DNA from: an uncultured Rhodospirillaceae bacterium
GTDB lineage: Bacteria > Pseudomonadota > Alphaproteobacteria > Azospirillales > Azospirillaceae
NCBI GenBank assembly: GCA_937927415.1
Contig: CALBDS010000056.1
Location: forward strand, 61,090-125,089
Length of the DNA: 64,000 bases
Reading direction: 5' to 3'
Below are positions 60,578 through 64,000 of the stretch, piece by piece. The position numbers were made by a program, and so were the translations under genes. Each line of letters starts with the position of its first letter. Position 1 is the stretch's first letter. The notes beneath the pieces were generated by a model. The model was not told where the DNA came from, did no database searches, and saw only the letters and a program-made list of their open reading frames with translations.

Positions 60578-61611
60578 CCGAGCTGGTGGTGATTGACGAG
60601 CCGGCACGGCGCGAGATGCTGCTGCTGGCCCTGCGCCGGCTGATGGACGGGCTGTTCGGCGACCTGCTGTCCCGCGAGGACGTCGCCAACGTCCTGGTGC
60701 TGCCGCCCCTGCGCGGGCAGGGGGCCTGCCGGGTGCTGGTCAAGAACGGCCCCTCGCCGGAGTTCGTCCGCGAGGCCGACCCCGATCAGGTGCGCCGCTT
60801 CCTCGCCTACGTCGCCGGCTTCCAGCGCAAGGAGCTGCGCCGCGACCGCCCGACCCTCGACGTCACCCTGCCGGAGACCGGCGAGCGCATCCACGCCGAC
60901 ATCGAGCCGGTCACCACCGGCCCGGCCTGCTCGATCCGCAAGCCCTACCGCGGCCGCATCACCCTCGACGACTGGGTGCTGTCCGGCGCCGCGACAACAC
61001 TCCAGGCGCGGCTGATCCGCCGGCTGATCGCCGGGCGCCGCACCGTGGTGATCGCCGGCGACGTCGACACCGGCAAGACCACGCTGCTGCGCGCCTGCCT
61101 GGAGGAACCGGCCTTCCGGGACGGCCTGCCGGCGGTGTTGCAGGACCCCTACGAGTTCGAGCCGCCGTGCCCGCACGCCTACGCCATGGTCGCCGACCCC
61201 TGGGCCGACCCGCCGGTCACCCTGGAGACGCTGGTCGCCAACGCGCTGCGCGTGCCGATGACGCATCTGGTGCTGGGCGAGGTGCGCCGGGCCGAGGCGC
61301 GGCAGATGGTGGTCGGCTGGACCACCGGGCATCCGGGGCTGTGCACCGTGCACGCCGGCTCGGCCTGGGACGCGCTCGACCGCATCGCCCAGATGGTCGG
61401 CCTCGGCGGCGTCGCCATGGACGCCCTGCAGATGCGCTGGATATCCCGGGCGGTGCACGCGGTGGTGCACCTCGCCCGTGACGGCATGGGCAAGCGCTTC
61501 GTCAACGAGATCGTCCGGGTCGAGCGCTTCGACCCGGACCGGGGATTCGTCCTCCGCCCGCTGGGGGCGGGGGAGCTTGACGGTGGAGGTGAGCATGCGG
61601 AGCAACGGTAA
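60574..61611 (+). CDS. trbB: Conjugal transfer ATPase TrbB (VirB11 family)
   Basis: 345 aa. Walker A VVIAGDVDTGKTTLLRACLE, Asp box region LQDPYEFE, Walker B-like MTHLVLGEVRRAEARQM and His box GHPGLCTVHAG. A hexameric secretion ATPase that powers the mating-pair channel at the inner membrane. It starts the trbB-C-D-E series typical of IncP-type transfer systems and overlaps trbC by 17 bp. The P-loop has DVDTGKT rather than the usual GSGKT. Confidence 0.95.
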   Translation: MTELVVIDEPARREMLLLALRRLMDGLFGDLLSREDVANVLVLPPLRGQGACRVLVKNGPSPEFVREADPDQVRRFLAYVAGFQRKELRRDRPTLDVTLPETGERIHADIEPVTTGPACSIRKPYRGRITLDDWVLSGAATTLQARLIRRLIAGRRTVVIAGDVDTGKTTLLRACLEEPAFRDGLPAVLQDPYEFEPPCPHAYAMVADPWADPPVTLETLVANALRVPMTHLVLGEVRRAEARQMVVGWTTGHPGLCTVHAGSAWDALDRIAQMVGLGGVAMDALQMRWISRAVHAVVHLARDGMGKRFVNEIVRVERFDPDRGFVLRPLGAGELDGGGEHAEQR

Positions 61612-61885
61612 CGCGCGCCGGGGATTGGCCCTGGCGCTGGTGCTGGCGTGGACGGCGCTGCCGGCGCACGCCCAGGTGATCGCCAACCTCGGCGCGGAAC
61701 TGCTGTCCTGGCAGGCGGTGTTCGACACCAACTTCGTGCCGATCGCCGTCACCGCCGGGCTGCTGCTGGCGCTGGTCGCGGCGATGTTCTCCCGCATCGC
61801 CGGGGTGGTGGTGTTCGTCTTCACCGTGGCCGGCGCCGCCGCCTACGGGGCGCGCGACGCCATCGTCGCGCTGGCCGGGGTGTGA
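61595..61885 (+). CDS. trbC: TrbC/VirB2-type pilin subunit
   Basis: 96 aa. Signal peptide with a basic start and the hydrophobic stretch LALALVLAWTALPAHA, cleavage likely before QVIAN. Two more hydrophobic helices (PIAVTAGLLLALVAAMF and VVVFVFTVAGAAAYGA) are typical of VirB2-type pilins. Placed between trbB and trbD. Confidence 0.88.
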   Translation: MRSNGNARRGLALALVLAWTALPAHAQVIANLGAELLSWQAVFDTNFVPIAVTAGLLLALVAAMFSRIAGVVVFVFTVAGAAAYGARDAIVALAGV

Positions 61886-61887
61886 CC

Positions 61888-62208
61888 ATGCAGGCCCCGC
61901 CGCTGCCCGAGGGATGGGAGAAGCCGGTGCGCCGCACCTCGGTGCGGCCGACCAAGATGCCGCTCGGCGTGCCCATGGAGCTGCTGGCCATCGCCGTCTG
62001 GCTGGCCGCGGAGCTGTGGCTGGCGCTGGGCGCCATCCCCCAGGCGGTGGCGGGGTTCCTGCTCGTCTTCCTGACGGCGCGCTATCTCACCCGCCGCGAT
62101 CCCTGGTGGCTGGAGATCGTCCGCCAGAACGCCTCGGCCTGGCTGCTGCGGGCGCTGCGCACCCGCGGCCGCTCGCTGTCCCTGTCCTCCTACCGCGCCC
62201 CGAGGTGA
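61888..62208 (+). CDS. trbD: TrbD/VirB3-type transfer protein
   Basis: 106 aa inner-membrane protein with two helices (MELLAIAVWLAAELWLAL and AVAGFLLVFLTARYLTRR) and the VirB3 hallmark DPWWLEIVRQ after the second helix. Located 2 bp after trbC and 3 bp before trbE. VirB3 proteins associate with the VirB4/TrbE ATPase. Confidence 0.88.
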   Translation: MQAPPLPEGWEKPVRRTSVRPTKMPLGVPMELLAIAVWLAAELWLALGAIPQAVAGFLLVFLTARYLTRRDPWWLEIVRQNASAWLLRALRTRGRSLSLSSYRAPR

Positions 62209-62211
62209 GGC

Positions 62212-64000
62212 ATGCTCGACCTGACCGCCTTCGATGACGGCTTCGATTCCCTGTCGCGGCACCTGCCGTGGGACTGCTTCGTCTGGCCCGGCGTGGTGCT
62301 GTTGGAGGAGGACGGCGCGCTGATGGCCGTGGTCGAGTACGGCGGGCGCGACCAGGACGGCCAGGACCCGGCCGAGCGGATGCAGACGGCGCTGGCCGCC
62401 GGCAACGTCCTCTTCCCCTTCACCGGCGGCTGGACCTTCCATTTCGAGATGCAGCGCCGGACCGTTGCCGGCTATCCCCGCAGCACGGGCACACACCCGG
62501 TCTCCGAACTGATCGACCGGGAGCGGCGTGACCGCCTCGACGACGCCGGCCGGCAGCTCCGCACCCGCACCATCGTGGCGATCACCTACACGCCGTCCCG
62601 GCCCACCACCCGCACCGTGGCGTCCTGGTTCACCCGCAACCCGCCGGAGCGCGCCAAGCCGGACGTCATGCGCGACCACGTCGAGCCGTTTCGCCAGCTC
62701 GTGCTCCAGTTCGCCTCCCTGCTCGGCCGCGCCGTCGGCTGGGCGCGCATGCTGGACGACGACGGCGTGCAGACCCTGCTGCACAACTGCGTCTCGCCGC
62801 TGTACCAGGGCCACGTCATCGCCCCCGACATTCCCGGCTTCCCGATCAAGGCCAACCTCGTGGATGTCGGCTTCAAGCCCGGCTCGTTCCCGGCCTGGAG
62901 CAACGGCGGGACCGAATGGCCGGTCCGGATGATCAGCATCGGCGGCTATCCCAAGGTCAGCCACCCCGGCCTGCTCAACGTGCTGGACAAGCTGCCGTTC
63001 GAGTTCCGCTGGTCGGTGCGCTTCGAGGCGATGGACCACGTCCAGGCGCGCGGCGTCTTCGCCGCTCTGTGGCGCAAGCACGACGACACCTCCTACGACT
63101 GGCGCTCGGTGCTGCTGCGCGCGGTCGGCGGCTACGCCGCCCTGCGCCACGACCCGGTCGGCGTCATGGAGGCGCTGGAGGCCGAGGCCGCCCGGCTGGA
63201 GGCCGAGCAGGCCGGCACCAGCTCCGGCTGGATGACGCCGACTGCCGTGCTGTGGGGCCGTTCGGTGGAAGAGGTGGAGGAGCGCCGCGACGAGCTGGTC
63301 AAGGCGCTGCGCACGCTGGGCTTTACCGTCATCGAGGAGACCTGGGGGGCCGAGCGGGCGTGGTACGGCACGCTGCCCGGCCACGTGCGCCCGAACCCGC
63401 GCAAGGTGCCGCTGACCCAGGTCCAGCTCGCCGACTTCCTCATCCTGTCGTCGGCCTGGGGCGGGCCGGAGCGCAACCCGCACCTCAAATGCGATCCGCT
63501 GATGCAGTTGGAGGCCGAGGGTGGCACGCCGCTCATGCTCGATATCCACCAGGGCCAGGACGGGGCGGCGCTGGTGATCGGCCCGCCGCGCACCGGCAAG
63601 TCCACCGTGCTGGCCTTCATGGGCCACCAGTTCCTCGCTCGGGTGCCGAATGGGCGCGTGGTGTGGATCGACGTCGATGCCACCGAGAGCACGTCGCTGG
63701 TGGCGACCTGGACGGCCGGCGGCGAGTTCCTGTCCATGGGTTCCGGCGACGGCGCGCTCGGCGACCTTGCCTTGCAGCCGCTGGCCGACGTCGCCACCCC
63801 GAACGGCTTCGCCTGGGGCCACGGCTTCGTCATGGACCTGCTGCGCCTTCAGGGCGTGCTGGCGCCAGGCAACCTGTCGGCCGCCGAGGCCGGCGACGCG
63901 GTGGACGCGGCTCTGCACCTGCTGGCGGTCTCGCCGCCGTCCGAACGCACGCTGTCGCACCTCGCCCATCTGGTGCAGGACAACATCATCCGCATCGCGC
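62212..64000 (+). CDS. trbE: TrbE/VirB4-type conjugal ATPase (3' end outside window)
   Basis: Open from ATG 62212 (MLDLTAFDDGFDSLSRHLP) to the window end, 596 codons visible of roughly 800 usual. N-terminal CagE/TrbE/VirB domain, then Walker A ALVIGPPRTGKSTVLAFMGH at about residue 455-475 and WIDVDATESTSL. It is the largest energising ATPase of the transfer channel. Truncated only by the window. Confidence 0.93.
   Translation, partial: MLDLTAFDDGFDSLSRHLPWDCFVWPGVVLLEEDGALMAVVEYGGRDQDGQDPAERMQTALAAGNVLFPFTGGWTFHFEMQRRTVAGYPRSTGTHPVSELIDRERRDRLDDAGRQLRTRTIVAITYTPSRPTTRTVASWFTRNPPERAKPDVMRDHVEPFRQLVLQFASLLGRAVGWARMLDDDGVQTLLHNCVSPLYQGHVIAPDIPGFPIKANLVDVGFKPGSFPAWSNGGTEWPVRMISIGGYPKVSHPGLLNVLDKLPFEFRWSVRFEAMDHVQARGVFAALWRKHDDTSYDWRSVLLRAVGGYAALRHDPVGVMEALEAEAARLEAEQAGTSSGWMTPTAVLWGRSVEEVEERRDELVKALRTLGFTVIEETWGAERAWYGTLPGHVRPNPRKVPLTQVQLADFLILSSAWGGPERNPHLKCDPLMQLEAEGGTPLMLDIHQGQDGAALVIGPPRTGKSTVLAFMGHQFLARVPNGRVVWIDVDATESTSLVATWTAGGEFLSMGSGDGALGDLALQPLADVATPNGFAWGHGFVMDLLRLQGVLAPGNLSAAEAGDAVDAALHLLAVSPPSERTLSHLAHLVQDNIIRIA

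Larger units (their letters stand above)
14740..64000. mobile_element. Integrative and conjugative element (continues past window end)
   Basis: Everything after the tRNA-Gln fits a conjugative element: ardC, a very large ParB, a methyltransferase/strawberry-notch protein, DUF2493 and DUF736 proteins, DUF2285 proteins, an AlpA-like HTH, RepA, ParA, relaxase, VirD4-like coupling protein and trbB/C/D/E, with accessory cargo between. The left boundary at the tRNA 3' end is inferred; no integrase and no repeat of the tRNA 3' end was seen inside the window, so the right end and the integration enzyme should lie beyond 64000. Confidence 0.75.

Noticed and set aside
61843..63969. Minus-strand open frame opposite trbE
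   Set aside because: Shadow of a recognised VirB4-type gene; no domain signal.

Overview
The window is high-GC DNA from an alphaproteobacterium. The chromosomal part fits an Azospirillum-like member of the Rhodospirillales: a pdxJ-acpS-lepB-rnc-era cluster, an acetaldehyde-dehydrogenase/DUF779 pair, and a FIST protein beside a hybrid histidine kinase. This genus-level placement is inferred from gene content only.

Positions 1-14739 are ordinary chromosome: the end of a chemotaxis receptor, a VTT membrane protein, a FIST/hybrid-kinase signalling pair, aldehyde dehydrogenase with DUF779, an EAL protein, a LysE exporter, a cupin, a PaiB-like protein, and the housekeeping operon pdxJ-acpS-lepB-rnc-era. 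This section ends in tRNA-Gln(CTG) at 14666-14739. From there to the window end the content is that of an integrative and conjugative element (or an integrated plasmid). The tRNA is the obvious candidate attachment site. No integrase and no second att copy were seen in the window.

The mobile backbone carries ArdC antirestriction protein, a PP-loop PAPS-reductase-like protein, a large ParB, a 1457-aa methyltransferase/strawberry-notch helicase, a Toprim protein, DUF2493 and DUF736 proteins, many small XRE regulators, DUF2285 proteins, an AlpA-like HTH, RepA with downstream iterons, ParA, a degenerate second ParA, a short relaxase, a split VirD4/TraG coupling protein, and trbB-trbC-trbD-trbE (trbE is cut by the window end). 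Many of these genes overlap by ATGA.

Cargo lies between the DUF2493 gene (ends 26100) and the DUF736 gene (starts 40667); both genes are preceded by near-identical leaders of about 170 nt. The main cargo is a compact minus-strand operon (35192 to 27709): NurA-like nuclease, HerA-like ATPase, GHKL ATPase, radical SAM enzyme, second GHKL ATPase. A HEPN/RES-type toxin gene follows it. I cannot match this combination to a named defence system, and it is the best candidate for an undescribed system. Two insertion sequences sit in tandem upstream of it, sharing TTA target duplications, followed by a TetR/SDR pair.

A second accessory stretch (41.2-54.1 kb) holds a frameshifted mntH with mntR and an MntR box, a membrane diguanylate cyclase, a MucR-type regulator, a lone receiver domain with a possible degenerate Hpt partner, a VOC protein, and an SDR/AraC pair. 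Several small regulators have palindromes at their promoters.
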